This document shows positions 51,570 through 62,599 of a stretch of 64,000 bases of DNA, piece by piece. The first letter of the stretch is position 1. Every line of letters starts with the position of its first letter. The stretch covers positions 124,001 to 188,000 of the forward strand of contig JANVFP010000018.1 in the NCBI GenBank assembly GCA_027919835.1, in the 5' to 3' direction. Source of the DNA: Lentinula raphanica (lineage: Eukaryota; Basidiomycota; Agaricomycetes; Agaricales; Omphalotaceae). The notes beneath the pieces were generated by a model. The model was given only the letters and a program-made list of their open reading frames with translations. It was not told the origin of the DNA and made no database searches. A program made the translations under genes and the position numbers.

Positions 51570-54500
51570 TTAACGCACTTGCTGAGTAGCAGGGACACCT
51601 TTTGGAACGGGCGCATGCGGAACAGGCGCATGCGGAAGCCTGACTTTCAGACCTGTGATGTACCAGTCAATGAGCGCTCGCAGTTAGTATGACACTGGTC
51701 TTACCAAGCTCCTCAATCAAGAGATCCGCTCCCTTCTCTCCAACGAGCCTGAGTAGTAGTGTTCAATCGGATAGTCAGTGACCGGCCAAGAGCAAAAGCT
51801 TACAGTGCAGAAGAGTAGGTGTTTGTGCCAAGGTTATCCTGATTGAAGAACGGTCAGGTCAAAGACGCACGTACCGCAACGCAAACGGGATGCTTACCGG
51901 GCAGATACTCAAATCGACACACTTGAGGTTTTGAGTGCCTAGAGAAACATTCAAACACGTGTTCCGGTCAAAGCTGGATATCTCATACCGAAAACGTTCA
52001 AACGCCCATCAACAACACCGCCTTGCTCGCGAGGTTTCATGGCTGTGATACAGATTGTCAGGATGGAACTAATATCGAGGTTATACTGAGTATTGCATAC
52101 CGCATGTGCCTAAGAACAAGGTGAGGAATTTAATATCATTGAGGAGGATTCGAAACATACCAAGACTGTGCCAAGTAGTCTCAACGTGGTCTGCAACCCA
52201 GTTGTCTATCGCATCGTCGTCTTCTTTAGTATATTTGATGTCCTCATGAACCTTGCTGGCGTTGTATTCGTCTCCGGGCCTTGGAAGAATCAGCTCGTTG
52301 CTCCCGCGAAATGAAGAATACCTACTTGTGCCAAGTTCCTGGAAGAATTGGGGATCAGCAATAAACTAGAAACAGAAGGTTGAAGTCCTACCCATGTGGA
52401 TTCCGACGGTGAGGCCATCGGGGTAGATCTGCTTCGCGGTCTTGATGTCGATATCCTTGCAAGCCGCAGGAGAGGCGGGATGGAAGTGAGGGTGATGAGA
52501 GGTCAGTTCACCGCGGAACGCTATTGAAGATTCAGTCCCTAGATCGCAACATGAATGACATAGCATGCGTACCATCCATTCTTCGTGCAACCTCTCGGGT
52601 CTTCTTGTAGCTCCATCGAATGGGCGCGAAGTCAGCCTTGTTGTTCATGAAACCACTATCGAAGGTAGGTGCCTTGTACGGGCTTGGGTCAGAGATGTGG
52701 ATCTGGAAATCAATGAGCATGGCGAAAATCCTGAATAGAAGAATAGTTGCTTACACGTCCACGACTAGCAGGATATTCCTAACGTAGGAAGGAACATTAG
52801 AAACCGAGCGAACGGAGAATATTGTTGGAACACTTGCAAGATATTGGAACCTATACCAGACCTCATCAACATTGAGTTCAGGTCGAACAAACAGAAGACG
52901 TACATCGTGATATAGTTTCCAGGAGGAAGCAAGGTGTGGTCGGCGTAAGCTAAATGGTTGATAAGCATAGGCCAGAAGGCTTGTCTTGTAAGCTGTTACC
53001 TCCAGAGACAATCGAGCCAAACCTAAAGCAGAATGAGCGATGATTGGCGTTATACACAGATCAGTACGTACATGACGGGCTTGTCGGGCTTGTCCTTGAA
53101 GTATTTGTCCCAGAGTTCGTTAAACTCAGGTCCCATTTCCTTCAGTTCTTCTTCCGTGGGACGAATCTATGGTTCCCGATGAGCGCCTGATACCCCAAAA
53201 TCTTAAACCACACTCACCTTGAAGCCAGCATCGATTGCGTTCGACGAGAGGCGAGCCTTTTCAGGGCTGGTTTCCCATTCAGCGAACAGCTGACAAACAT
53301 TTCAGTCACCCAATATTCATCGACTCCGAAGAAGTTTTCGTACCTCTTTCTGAACTTCTTTGTCTCCTCGGAGGAATGCATCAAGCGTCGCACTCTCGTT
53401 TGAAACACGGTAGACTGCGAAGAATTTGAGCAACAGTCCTGAAGAGAGTTACCGACACTTACGCGAAAGTGTCGTATAATGATCCTGATATTGTTCACTG
53501 CAGAACGAACGTTCAGAGATTAGCCATTACACAACGAGCACGTATACTGACCCAACACCCGGAAGATCGCTGACGACCTTGATGTCGAATTTTTGCAAAA
53601 GTTTCGAATCGCCGACACCAGAACGTTCGAGGATCTGAGGAGTACCAAGAGTTCCACTGCTAAGGACGACGTATTTGCGCGCTTTGACTACGGTCTCTTT
53701 CAATTGTCCGCCGTGAGCACGGTTTCGGGAGGGAACGTAAGTTACTCCAACGGCCTTGTTGCCCTCGAAGATTACACGGTTGACCCGAGCGTTAGTACGC
53801 TAAGACGAGCGGATAATCAGCCACGAATGAGTGAAAACCGGTTAACCAGCGGCGTACCAAGTACAAGTTGTTCTGGACGTCCATAACACTGTGTACGTAG
53901 GCTAAGATATTCTAGAGTCAGCCACATATGATGAGTGTTGAGATTAGGGTCCAACCTGTGGCGGCATCGCTTCGTCGGCCTGTATGCCTGTTGATATACT
54001 TCGCCCAAATTTCCGAAGCATGACTGGTAGTGAGATCTAGTTCATGCTTGAGTCTTTCGCTCGTTTCAGGAAGACACCCCGAATTTTACCTTGGATATCG
54101 TCTAGTAAGACAGAACGTAAGGATTTGTACTGAGATCCAACCAAGTCAGCTAACTTACCGCTGAAAGGAATACCGATCGCATCCGACGCTCTCAGGAAAT
54201 CCTGAGCAAGAGCCGTAATCGTACCACCATTGCTAATGGCGATGGGTCCATCATAGCCGTGAGTGTCGTTGTTGGCAGGCTTCTGGTAGTTCTCGAGCTA
54301 GGTGGTACAACGTCAATGCTGTGTTATCCAGGAACGGTCACAAAACGAAGAGACGCACTCGCTTCATGAGTGGTAGAAGGTCTGATCGAACGATATCAGC
54401 CAAGCCAATCATGAAGTCAAAGTAGAATGATACTTGCCCTGCGCGGTCCAGCCTTCGGTCTTGAAGTCATCTGCGATAATGGAAGCGAATGAGAACCAGC

Positions 54501-55246
54501 CCGAAATCAAAGTCGTCTCATTTGCTCACCCCAATCCGAAGCAGACGCCTGATTGGCCAAGGTTAGTTCGAAATCTCACTGGGTACTCATTTGACTCACC
54601 CTCGTATACATTTGGAAGTTGATGCTACTTCCGCCACCTTTAACGCCCAGTGAGAGAAAGTCGTCGGAGAAAAAATTGATTTGCTACACACCGAGGATGT
54701 TCGCACAGCTACAAGCAAAATGCAGATTAGATTCTCGACATCAAACCACGCAAGAAATGACGACTTACGGAACGATACTCTGTCGTCCTCTCAGATACGA
54801 GGACGCCATAGTGTCCTTGTAGAAGGTCGCCTTGTCGTTTCTAGCGAACAGAAAATGAGTACGAACTGCGTCTCTACCAATCAGGGACCTTACATTCCAT
54901 CTTGCTGCATATTGCGAACATAGATGCCGGGCCTGCAGAACGTGTTAGGAAATGAACGATGAATGCTACGTCGATGCATACCTGTACACCCAGGGGTCAT
55001 CGCGGTTATTTGCTCCACCTGGAGTAGGAGATCAGGAGAGAACAACGATGCTCAAGGAAACAGTACAGACCTTCAATGAGCATCACCTTCAAATTAGGGT
55101 CGGCATAGGCCAGTCGTCCAGCAACAACACAACCTGCGAAGAAGAAAAGGCAAGATTGAGCACCAACGCCGCTCGACGACGACGAGCAATATACCTGCTG
55201 GGCCACCACCACAGACAATGATATCGACTTCTTCTGGATGACCCAT
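51570..55246 (-). CDS. Alcohol (methanol) oxidase, GMC oxidoreductase family
   Basis: FAD enzyme that oxidises short primary alcohols such as methanol to aldehydes and releases H2O2. About 20 small exons on the minus strand can be followed from MGHPEEVDIIVCGGGPAG (FAD-binding Gly motif, start 55246) through GGANNRDDPWVYRPGIYVRN, ILGGGSSINFQMYTRASASD (GMC signature 1), VVLSSGTLGTPQILERSGVG (GMC signature 2), MFGSIVSGAYADHTLLPPGN, DIDIKTAKQIYPDGLTVGIH, TTWHSLGTCAMKP (catalytic His) and DNLGTNTYSSAL (catalytic Asn) to ..LVGEKGADLLIEELG and a stop at 51570-51572. A 9-nt exon at 52101-52109 supplies GTC of HSLGTCAM. The C-terminus (ATQQVR) is not a standard peroxisomal signal. In wood-decay fungi such enzymes supply H2O2 from lignin-derived methanol, which could feed peroxygenases like the one at 1.6 kb. 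No lesion found. Confidence 0.88.
52101..52109 (-). other. 9-nt microexon of the alcohol oxidase gene
   Basis: Reverse complement GCACATGCG lies between a TTCTTAG acceptor and a GTATGC donor. It completes the codons for Gly, adds Thr and Cys and starts Ala, restoring HSLGTCAMKP, which is expected in this family next to the catalytic histidine. Confidence 0.75.
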
Positions 55247-56537
55247 GTCGTGCGATGTGAGAGGTTCGGGTAAGAAACGAGGTTAAAGTAAGCGAAAGCT
55301 TGGTTCAAAAATGAGTAGAGAGGACGCAAAGAATAGCGTCCAAAGAAGAGGATCAGTGGCTCTTGAGAGGAGCTTCGAATCCGCCTCCCCCTTTTAAGTC
55401 CTGGAGCTCTCTCTCCATTGGAAGGTCAGATGCATTGAAAGCAGTGCTAGTTCGCAGCGGCACGTCGGAATGAAGAATTGGATTGGCTCGGAACTGCGTT
55501 CGCACTAGAAAGGATAAAAATCAGATACCATGTCATCAGCTGATTGAGAAGAGTTGTTGTTCGCTAAAGCTAAGGTGAGAACGCTCTATGGGTCTGGCGT
55601 ACGTAGCTGTTTCTCCCGTATCGAGGGCGTGGGTTGGCCTTAATTCATGCAATTCATCCCAGCTTGCGGTAAGTATTCGGACAGAAGATAACCATAACTT
55701 TTTTTGGAGCAGATAGGTATCCCAAAGAATCCGCAAGGTATTGAAGAAGAACTGATAATGGCATACCTTGAGAAAGATTATGACCAAAACGCAGTCTTAG
55801 GCGTCCTGTCATTTGACCGTTCTTAAAACCAATTCTAAGTCAGAATATGGACTAGGAGGGCGTTGGGAAAAAAGAATATGCGAAGCACAATATTAAAACG
55901 TTGAGCGTGATCTGGAGGAGAGGTCATGTCCTCTTTCAAAACGTGGGGTCGATCACTGAAAAGCATCATACGCCCTCGGATGTTGAGTACCTGTTGGAAA
56001 TATGCGCTTCAGCGTAATGGACCAAGACAAATACGCTGCAACGCAGCTGACATTGTGATCTTATCCACCAAGACAACCGAAGTCTTGTGATTCTCCATCG
56101 GCGGCAACGAGCACAACTGATATTACGATGGAATAAAATCCACTTGCAAGTTGCAAGATCCTATCTCAGTGGGCGACATACGCGGAAACACTGCGGAGTA
56201 TGATATCCGGAATGGATATGTTGGAGTCGGTTCGTGGGTGTCACGAGTTGAACATTTGCATGACGAAGGAAGATCGCGTTGGAGAAGCCTAGGAAAATCT
56301 GAACGAAACGAGCTAAAACAGAACGGCACTGAGAGAGAGCCATTGATGAGGATTTCTCAGGTATCACAAAACGATATGCAGGCGTTCTCTTCAGGCCGGA
56401 AAGATCAAAGACGGACGGAATAGCATGAGTAAGTTTGGGTCGAATTGCAATACAGATAGCAAATGGTCTAGAAAAGAGGTTATGAGCGAATGGGTGTACG
56501 CAAAGAAGGATATAAACGTGCCTTATCCAGCAGCCTT
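55247..56537. other. Intergenic region between alcohol oxidase and the next gene
   Basis: Upstream region of the alcohol oxidase on the minus strand. CCGCCTCCCCCTTTTAAGTCC at about 55381 holds a C-rich motif and a TTTTAAG (TATA-like on the other strand). Short frames at 56151-56541 on both strands have no family resemblance. No gene is supported. Confidence 0.45.
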
Positions 56538-57333
56538 TCATTCGTCCGCCTGATCCAGCCCTTTTCGCTTCAGCCGCTCTGCACGCTCTTCAGCTCGCAT
56601 TTCCTTCAGCGCAACTTCGGCCCACGCCGCGATCCCGTCCTGTTCAAAAGCGTTCTTGAGACGCTTCTCAGCATCCTCCCATCTCCAGGTCGTCGGATCC
56701 TCCAGATAGTCGTCGTCATCGCCATTTTCCATGACTCGATGGATACGAGACGAGAGGATAGGCATACGAGTCAAGACAAATCGACGCATCTTTTGGGAGA
56801 ACTCTTGTGTCTATTGGCAAGGAGTTCAAGATGCGTTGTGGAAGAGAGTACAAGATACATACATCATGAACATCCAGCATAGTTTTGACGGCATACACTC
56901 CAAGTACAGCACCGGACGATACCAACAGTGTTGCGATACCGAAAGCACCGGCGGTGTACAACGCAGGATTAAAATTGCTGTGCTCTACCAATTCTGTCTT
57001 GGAGGGGTGTACAGACTTTGAGGTTTGCTGGGTGTCATTGGAGGACCCGAGCTTCGTTTGAGAAGGAATTAATGGTCTTAACGATGTTCCTGTCGTCCGT
57101 CTGTGTGGAGCTATGCGACGCGTAGGTAGTTTTGTGGTACGAGATCTTCTTAAATACAAAGCGCTTGGAATAGCCAGCGTTGCGACTACTGTAGCAATCC
57201 CGAGCTAGGATAATGTCAGACTCACAGAAGCTGAAGAGATAAAGAGATAACTTGCGGAAAGTCCTAGCCAAGGAGAAAAAGGCTCCTTGCTCCTGGAGTC
57301 TGTATCTGAGGTGACCTGAGGAGAGCTAGACAT
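56538..57333 (-). CDS. Two-helix membrane protein, TMEM242-like
   Basis: Three exons, 57333-57256, 57204-56863 and 56810-56538, give 230 residues. The first intron needs a GC donor (TCC/GCAAGT...CCTAG) to keep the frame LGLS-LGIATVVATLAIPSALYLRRSR. Two hydrophobic segments are visible: residues about 27-45 (GIATVVATLAIPSALYL) and about 110-130 (GAFGIATLLVSSGAVLGVYAV). After them comes KTMLDVHDTQEFSQKMRRF and a charged helical C-terminus (DPTTWRWEDAEKRLKNAF ... EERAERLKRKG). The arrangement resembles TMEM242/DUF1358 proteins, which help assemble mitochondrial complex I and ATP synthase, but I am only moderately sure. Confidence 0.6.
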
Positions 57334-57734
57334 CGAGAACTCGTTTTCTTGCAGCCTTGGGCTGTTGAAGGTTTTGTAGCGCGTCGTATTTGGTCGTGGT
57401 CATCGTTTACAGTCAGATTTTCGAAAATTCGAATCAACGATGCCACGTGGATTTGAATGAAGCCGGCAGCTGCCGGACGAATCTTGTTCATGAATCTCTT
57501 CATTGGCTCATCATCCATCCATCAGCATTCCACCTCAATTCCCCCAGTGAGTCAGTTTGCCCTGCCACACTGAATCAACTCCCCCAATCCTTCAGCGCTC
57601 CTTGAAGAAATTGCGGGAGGCATAACACATGGAAGATGAACCCGGTACCACTAGGTACCAATAGAGACAGTGACATTAAAATGAAGTGAGTCTCGATCGT
57701 ACGTAGCTCAGTGAGCTCTTTTCCTTCTTCCACA
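57334..57734. other. Divergent promoter region
   Basis: 401 bp between the divergent start codons of the TMEM242-like and the secreted-protein genes. No coding signal. It contains GGTACCACTAGGTACC (57643-57658), an inverted repeat of GGTACC(T). Confidence 0.5.
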
Positions 57735-58605
57735 ATGTCGCTCCTTCGTAACACACTCTTTCATCTCTTGGTCCTTCTAGGACCTGATGGTGCTCACTTC
57801 CTCGCTAGCATGATTTCGAACGATCTACTAATGCTTCGTTAACTCGTTCAGTCTGGGCATACCCGCAACAAACCACCACCTCATCCACACAGACTGTCAT
57901 ATCGACCTCAACTGTAACCGCTATCCTACAAACCATCGACCTTGACGGATATAATCTCGGCGGATTAACTCTCTCAGGTTTTGAACAAGACTTTACCACC
58001 ATCTCTGTCATTGGAATCAGTACTGGAACAGATTCCGATGGCAAGGGTGAGAGCGAAACAACGTATTCACGCGAGATTATCGTGAGCGATGCGGTTCTGA
58101 CTGTAGCAACGGATGGTTCTGTGGTACCTGAAACGTTCGCTCCAGGCTATATCTCAACGGATATCGGTGAGTCGTACATCCAAGCGAAAAGAGATTAGTA
58201 TACAGCTCTAATTTCCTCTTTTCAGAAACCATCGTCGAAAACGCCTCTGGCTACTACATCGACAACGTTGACAGTTTCACTTCCGGAACTGATGTCCTCA
58301 GCGAAGGAGCCTACATAACTTGCTCTTTTGCTGATTCTAACGCCGCTTCCGCGGGTTGCTCGGAATCAGACTATCTGCGGGGACCCAGCACAACGACGTA
58401 TCGGTCACTACAGTACTCTGCCTCTGTGGGAGCCACGACGATGACTCTTCCTGTTCAGGTCGTCGCTACAACTCAAGTTTCGAGTAGTAGTACATCCGGT
58501 GGTGGTGGAGTATCTCAGAGTAATGGTGGAATACCTCATGGTATTGGCAGACGCTCGGTATTTGGAATGGTGTCTCTTATATGTGTCGGCGTTGGGCTTG
58601 TATAG
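57735..58605 (+). CDS. Secreted, possibly GPI-anchored Ser/Thr-rich protein
   Basis: Three exons, 57735-57789, 57852-58166 and 58226-58605, sum to 250 codons. The signal peptide MSLLRNTLFHLLVLLGPDVWA is split by intron 1. The mature part is Thr/Ser-rich with a repeated beta-like pattern (QTIDLDGYNLGGLTLSGFEQD, SREIIVSDAVLTVATDGSVV, YISTDIETIVENASGYYIDN) and two cysteines (YITCSFAD, AGCSESD). A Gly/Ser-rich linker precedes a C-terminal hydrophobic stretch (SVFGMVSLICVGVGLV) that ends the protein, as in GPI-anchored proteins. No known domain. Confidence 0.7.
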
Positions 58606-58787
58606 TTTTTCGGTCACCGATAAGAGTTATATATCTACTGCCACCTTTGCAACGCTACGGTTTATGACTAACTTCTAAGTGATGATTTGATCCCAAACCA
58701 CAACTTTAGCAAGAACGATACAGTTATATATATATGTATCAGCTCCCCGGCAAAGTCCAGTGCAAGTCTACCGGTAAACAGTCCTCG

Positions 58788-59828
58788 TCAGTCTGATAGT
58801 CCAAGGGAATTATACTCTTTCTCATCAAGTTCTGAATATGCGAACTCCCACAACCTCGCTTTAACAGAAGCTGTAACATCCTTCCAACCCGATTTCTTCC
58901 CATGTTCTCGTTTGTGAGTCGATACCAGCGTGATATCCAATCGATCTCCTGCCCAGCGCCCACGCGAGAGGAAGTCGTCCGAGTCAGTCGACTCGGATGT
59001 AGCCCACCCAATGAGGGAGTAGACGACCTGGGTAAGGTTCTTCGTCGTGGCCTTGGTCACGTACTCGCGCTTGGTGAAGTTACGGACAATCCAGCGATCC
59101 CCTTTCTTCCTCGGTCGAGGTTTGAAGTCCCTCCAGTTATACCAAATCCAATGCTTGAACCGCTTCTCATCAAGATCGCAGAACGCCAACAACTCCTTGT
59201 CGAGCTCATTGCGGGGTTCGACTACCTTCGGCCACCCATTGTCGGGTTTTAATACGTTGATATTTCCCGGGTTGGGAAATCGAAAGAGGCAATCGACGGA
59301 GTTACGGAGACATTCTCCATGAGTGTTCCTTGGACCGTCGAGATCGAGTTCCCGCTTGTCCTTTTCCGAAAATACCATCGTTTTAGGCAACCACTCAGCG
59401 TCGCTTCCGAGAAGGATCACACGACTTCCGGCCCAGCTTTGCGTTTTGAGTCTGGCAAAGAGAGAGTGATAGCGAGCTTGGGCGGAAATTTCCCATAAGA
59501 GAGAACAAGTCAAGGAGAAGCTGAGCAAATGGAGGTAGTCTTCGGCGAGGTCTTCAATGATGAGAAGCAGGAGCTCTAGGGGTAGGGCCAGGAGAGGTAC
59601 AGTTGAAGCTGGGGAAGAGGAAATCCTGTTTGCAAGAATAGATCCTTGGATGCTCTTCCCGAGGCTGGTTGGGTCGGACTCGTATATCGAGGGAAGAATG
59701 GGAGTCATGAGGTAATCCACAATATTTGGCCAATTATCGTACCAGAAAAATTCTGAGAGATATCCAATGTTTACGATTCCTTGCCTGTCGTCGGGGTTCA
59801 GAAGAGTCCACCACTGGGAGAACCCCAT
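58788..59828 (-). CDS. F-box-like protein 1
   Basis: Single exon, 346 residues. Residues about 82-125 (LPLELLLLIIEDLAEDYLHL followed by SFSLTCSLLWEISAQ) fit an F-box, which would link a substrate to an SCF ubiquitin ligase through Skp1. The rest (SWAGSRVILLGSDAEWLP, LDEKRFKHWIWYNWRDFKPR, KGDRWIVRNFTKREYVTKAT, RGRWAGDRLDITLVSTHKRE) is conserved in the paralogue at 62600 and typical of an Agaricomycete lineage-specific family. The start lies in a WW-type motif segment (MGFSQWWTLLNPDDRQGIVN). The two paralogues are in opposite orientation. Confidence 0.75.
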   Translation of the reverse strand: MGFSQWWTLLNPDDRQGIVNIGYLSEFFWYDNWPNIVDYLMTPILPSIYESDPTSLGKSIQGSILANRISSSPASTVPLLALPLELLLLIIEDLAEDYLHLLSFSLTCSLLWEISAQARYHSLFARLKTQSWAGSRVILLGSDAEWLPKTMVFSEKDKRELDLDGPRNTHGECLRNSVDCLFRFPNPGNINVLKPDNGWPKVVEPRNELDKELLAFCDLDEKRFKHWIWYNWRDFKPRPRKKGDRWIVRNFTKREYVTKATTKNLTQVVYSLIGWATSESTDSDDFLSRGRWAGDRLDITLVSTHKREHGKKSGWKDVTASVKARLWEFAYSELDEKEYNSLGLSD

Positions 59829-60186
59829 TGTGTATGTAGAGCAACGGTGGTTGAGAAAGAGATCGTACGTGGCTCAACGTCGGCTGTCATTTATATAGCT
59901 CGGATGTATTGTTTACTAGTTCGAGGTTTGAGAGCGAACGTTGACAATGAGGCCGGGGCTTGAGCATGACAGACCACGTCGGTGTGACTAGCCACTATCC
60001 AACACCAGCAACGATATGGTGGTAGGGAAATATGTGAATTGCAAAGGTATGCAAAGATATTTGATTTTCGGAGACTAACCACGTTTGTACAGACATAAAT
60101 TATAACTCTACATCTCTTCAAGCTTCAAGCTTCAGCTTCATCGCTGACTAGTAAAGCCCCCTCCAAATCCCTTTCGAACCGTTGTT
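59829..60186. other. Intergenic region
   Basis: Promoter of F-box gene 1 on the minus strand and 3' flank of the membrane protein gene. No gene seen. Confidence 0.45.
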
Positions 60187-61748
60187 TCACTTGGACGACA
60201 AGCCACGCTCCACGCTCTTTCTCTCTGCATAAACCGACTGCGCTCGTTCCTCATGCCCAGCTTCAAGTTCTTGGCTCTCCAAACCCTCGACGGAGTCTGC
60301 AGGTCGCGATCGTGCAAAGGAAATATGTGTTTCGTTGAACACATGAGTTGACAGTCTATCGGACATTGATTTGTTGCGGTGGACAATTAGGACGATTAGC
60401 ATAGGATACATTGCCTGTGACGACAATCAATTGAAATTGAGCACAACTTGGAGTCTTAGACCATATTGGGTACTCACTGAAACAAAATTCATCACGACTC
60501 CCCACACATGAGAAGCGATGTTGAAAGAACTGTTGCTAAGTTGGCTGTCATCGAGGAAAGCCACACATATTTGGATGATCTAGCAAACACTCATCATCGA
60601 TATGGCTGTTCTCTTCTTACAAGTACACAGACTCACTTGAAAAGCAATGTACAACCCCCCAGATTCGGTCAAGAGTAGGAGGATCTTGACCACCATGGTG
60701 TTGCTCATGTCAAGGGTGTTCATAAATTTGCGATGTTGGCTACAAAAGAGTTCTCCCGTCGTCAAGAAAAGAATCAAGTATTCTTTCAGAGATTCAAGGA
60801 CTTACTATGCTTTGATTCCAATGAGAACGGTTGAAGTGAAATTCGTAGCAATGCTTGCTGTGAATCCCGCAATTGTCAAAGACCCAAACAGAGTGTTGGG
60901 CGGGATTATGGAAGGATTCACATCCGCAATCGTTCTTATGGTGCACGAGGTGATGAAGATGGCTGTGGGGCGAGCATAATATGAACCAGTGATCGTCATC
61001 TATGGCTTTAAGCCAAGCAAGTAGATTATAACTCACCAAAGGTAGCGAACAAAAAGAATAACGGCAAGACGAGCACACTACGTCTGCCGTTCCAGATTGC
61101 CCATGATCGCCATACGACTATCCCGTCTCCGGAAATGTACTGATCGTCAGGAGAAACGACACAGTGAGATTGAGCGAAAAAAAGACAGTGAAATCACATA
61201 CAGCAAGTCCATTCACGCCTCCTAGCCACATGTCCCCGATACTCAGACCCAGAATAGAATCACTGGCAATCGTGAAACGATCTCCAAGTGAGAGGTCAGT
61301 GTTCTTGACAAGAGCTGTCTGCATCAGGACGAAGACGATAGCCTCATACAGACAAAAGTAGGTGGTGGTAATCAAGAAGTTGACTATCAAAAAAGTAACA
61401 AGGATCCAAGTGTACTTGGATTTTCTTCGGTTTCTGTAGAGAATGTGTCAAAATAACATATGGGCCAATCCGCTAAGACGAGCCGATACAAACTCGATCG
61501 ACGATCCGATATATCGAATAAAGTTGGCAGAGATGCGACAATAAACACTCACAGTACCGTATATACTGCCTGAAAGGCAAGAAGGCAGTAGACACCTACA
61601 TGCCAACCGCAGGTTAGGCCGAAGTGCCAGTGCTTGAGATGCAGGATAGAATTTTACCGTAGAGTAGTGCCAATGGGACTGTACACGCAAAGTCCCGCAC
61701 GAAAAGCTCCCCGGCCTCCTTCAGTAGTTCGGTCTCTTCAGGTGTCAT
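60187..61748 (-). CDS. Fungal multi-pass membrane protein, unknown function
   Basis: About ten exons on the minus strand. The order is MTPEETELLKEAGELFVRDF (start 61748), YGVYCLLAFQAVYT, SKYTWILVTFLIVNFLITTTYFC, YISGDGIVVWRSWAIWNGRR with VLVLPLFFLFATF, a helix SYYARPTAIFITSC with NTLFGSLTIAGFTASIATNF, MVVKILLLLTESGGLYIAFQ, SSFNIASHVWGVVMNFVS, MYPMLIVLIVHRNKSM, and a soluble charged tail (SFARSRPADSVEGLESQELE) ending at 60187. Seven helices and the GDGIVVWRSW motif match a large Agaricomycete family of orphan seven-helix proteins. Exact borders of two central exons are uncertain. Function is unknown; a receptor-like role is only suggested by topology. Confidence 0.65.
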
Positions 61749-62599
61749 TTGGTTCGATGAAAGGCTTTGAAGATGGAAGATGGAGCGCTCTTTAAGAATT
61801 TTCGAGCAAATGAGCAAGGTCAAGAAGGAGAACTGAGTTCGATTATCCCTAATTACATCCACTATTTTGAAGCCTGTGCAGTGTGGTCCGTGGATCGTTC
61901 AAAATCCCGAATATACAGTCCTCATGAAATTGAGAAGATTGCATATCAGTGGCATATCAATAGCATATCAGTGGCACATCAGTGTGTTCTGCAAGGCATC
62001 GTCGTTGGCAACGAGGAAGAATGAGAGAACCGGTGCGAACACAGCTTGAATGGAAGGATGGTAGATCCATCATCCAATCACTGCTCCACTGGTGGCTGAG
62101 ACGTGATGAGTGGAATCTCATTCCTTCCCTTTCTCGGCAGTGACACGTCCAAGCGTTCGTTTTACATCATCGCACTTGAAGCTACTGGCTTGAATCTAGA
62201 CAGAAAAAGACTAGGATTGAGGAGGTGACTGGCGTACAAAGATCATCAGAGACAGCAACAACTTCAATTGCTTGAGCCTTGCATCCTTGGCATCGCGGCG
62301 GCGAATGAGCTTAGGCAGGAAGAGCCTTCAAAAGCAATGAACTCGATTCATTCATTCGAAAGCAAGCTCCTTCGTACCATATTCAATTGAAGCAAGAAAG
62401 TTGAAGTATTTGAGAGATTTGAAGGCGCATCATCTGGCACTGGAGTCTGGAGGCCCTGACAGCGAACAATATATGTATGGCGGTTTGGTGATGACCGGGA
62501 CCGTTGACCGGCAACCGGCCCTATAGTTGGCTTGAAGCCTTTTCTCTTTCTCACCCACGACCTGACCACGACCTACCACGACGGTCGCGACTCGCGACA
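61749..62599. other. Divergent promoter region of membrane protein and F-box gene 2
   Basis: No gene seen. Three imperfect repeats of TATCAGTGGCATATCAAT(A)GCA type lie at 61943-61985. The interval separates two divergent start codons by about 850 bp. Confidence 0.45.

Larger units (their letters stand above)
48250..52110 (+). repeat. Second unit of the direct tandem duplication
   Basis: Matches 44110-47990. This unit ends inside the complete alcohol oxidase gene, so it occupies the ancestral position and the first unit is the copy, or the break occurred within that gene's 3' end. Confidence 0.85.

Noticed and set aside
56161..56541. Overlapping frames on both strands at 56.1-56.5 kb
   Set aside because: No family resemblance, no splice structure, and no conservation evidence; treated as the 3' flank of the TMEM242-like gene.
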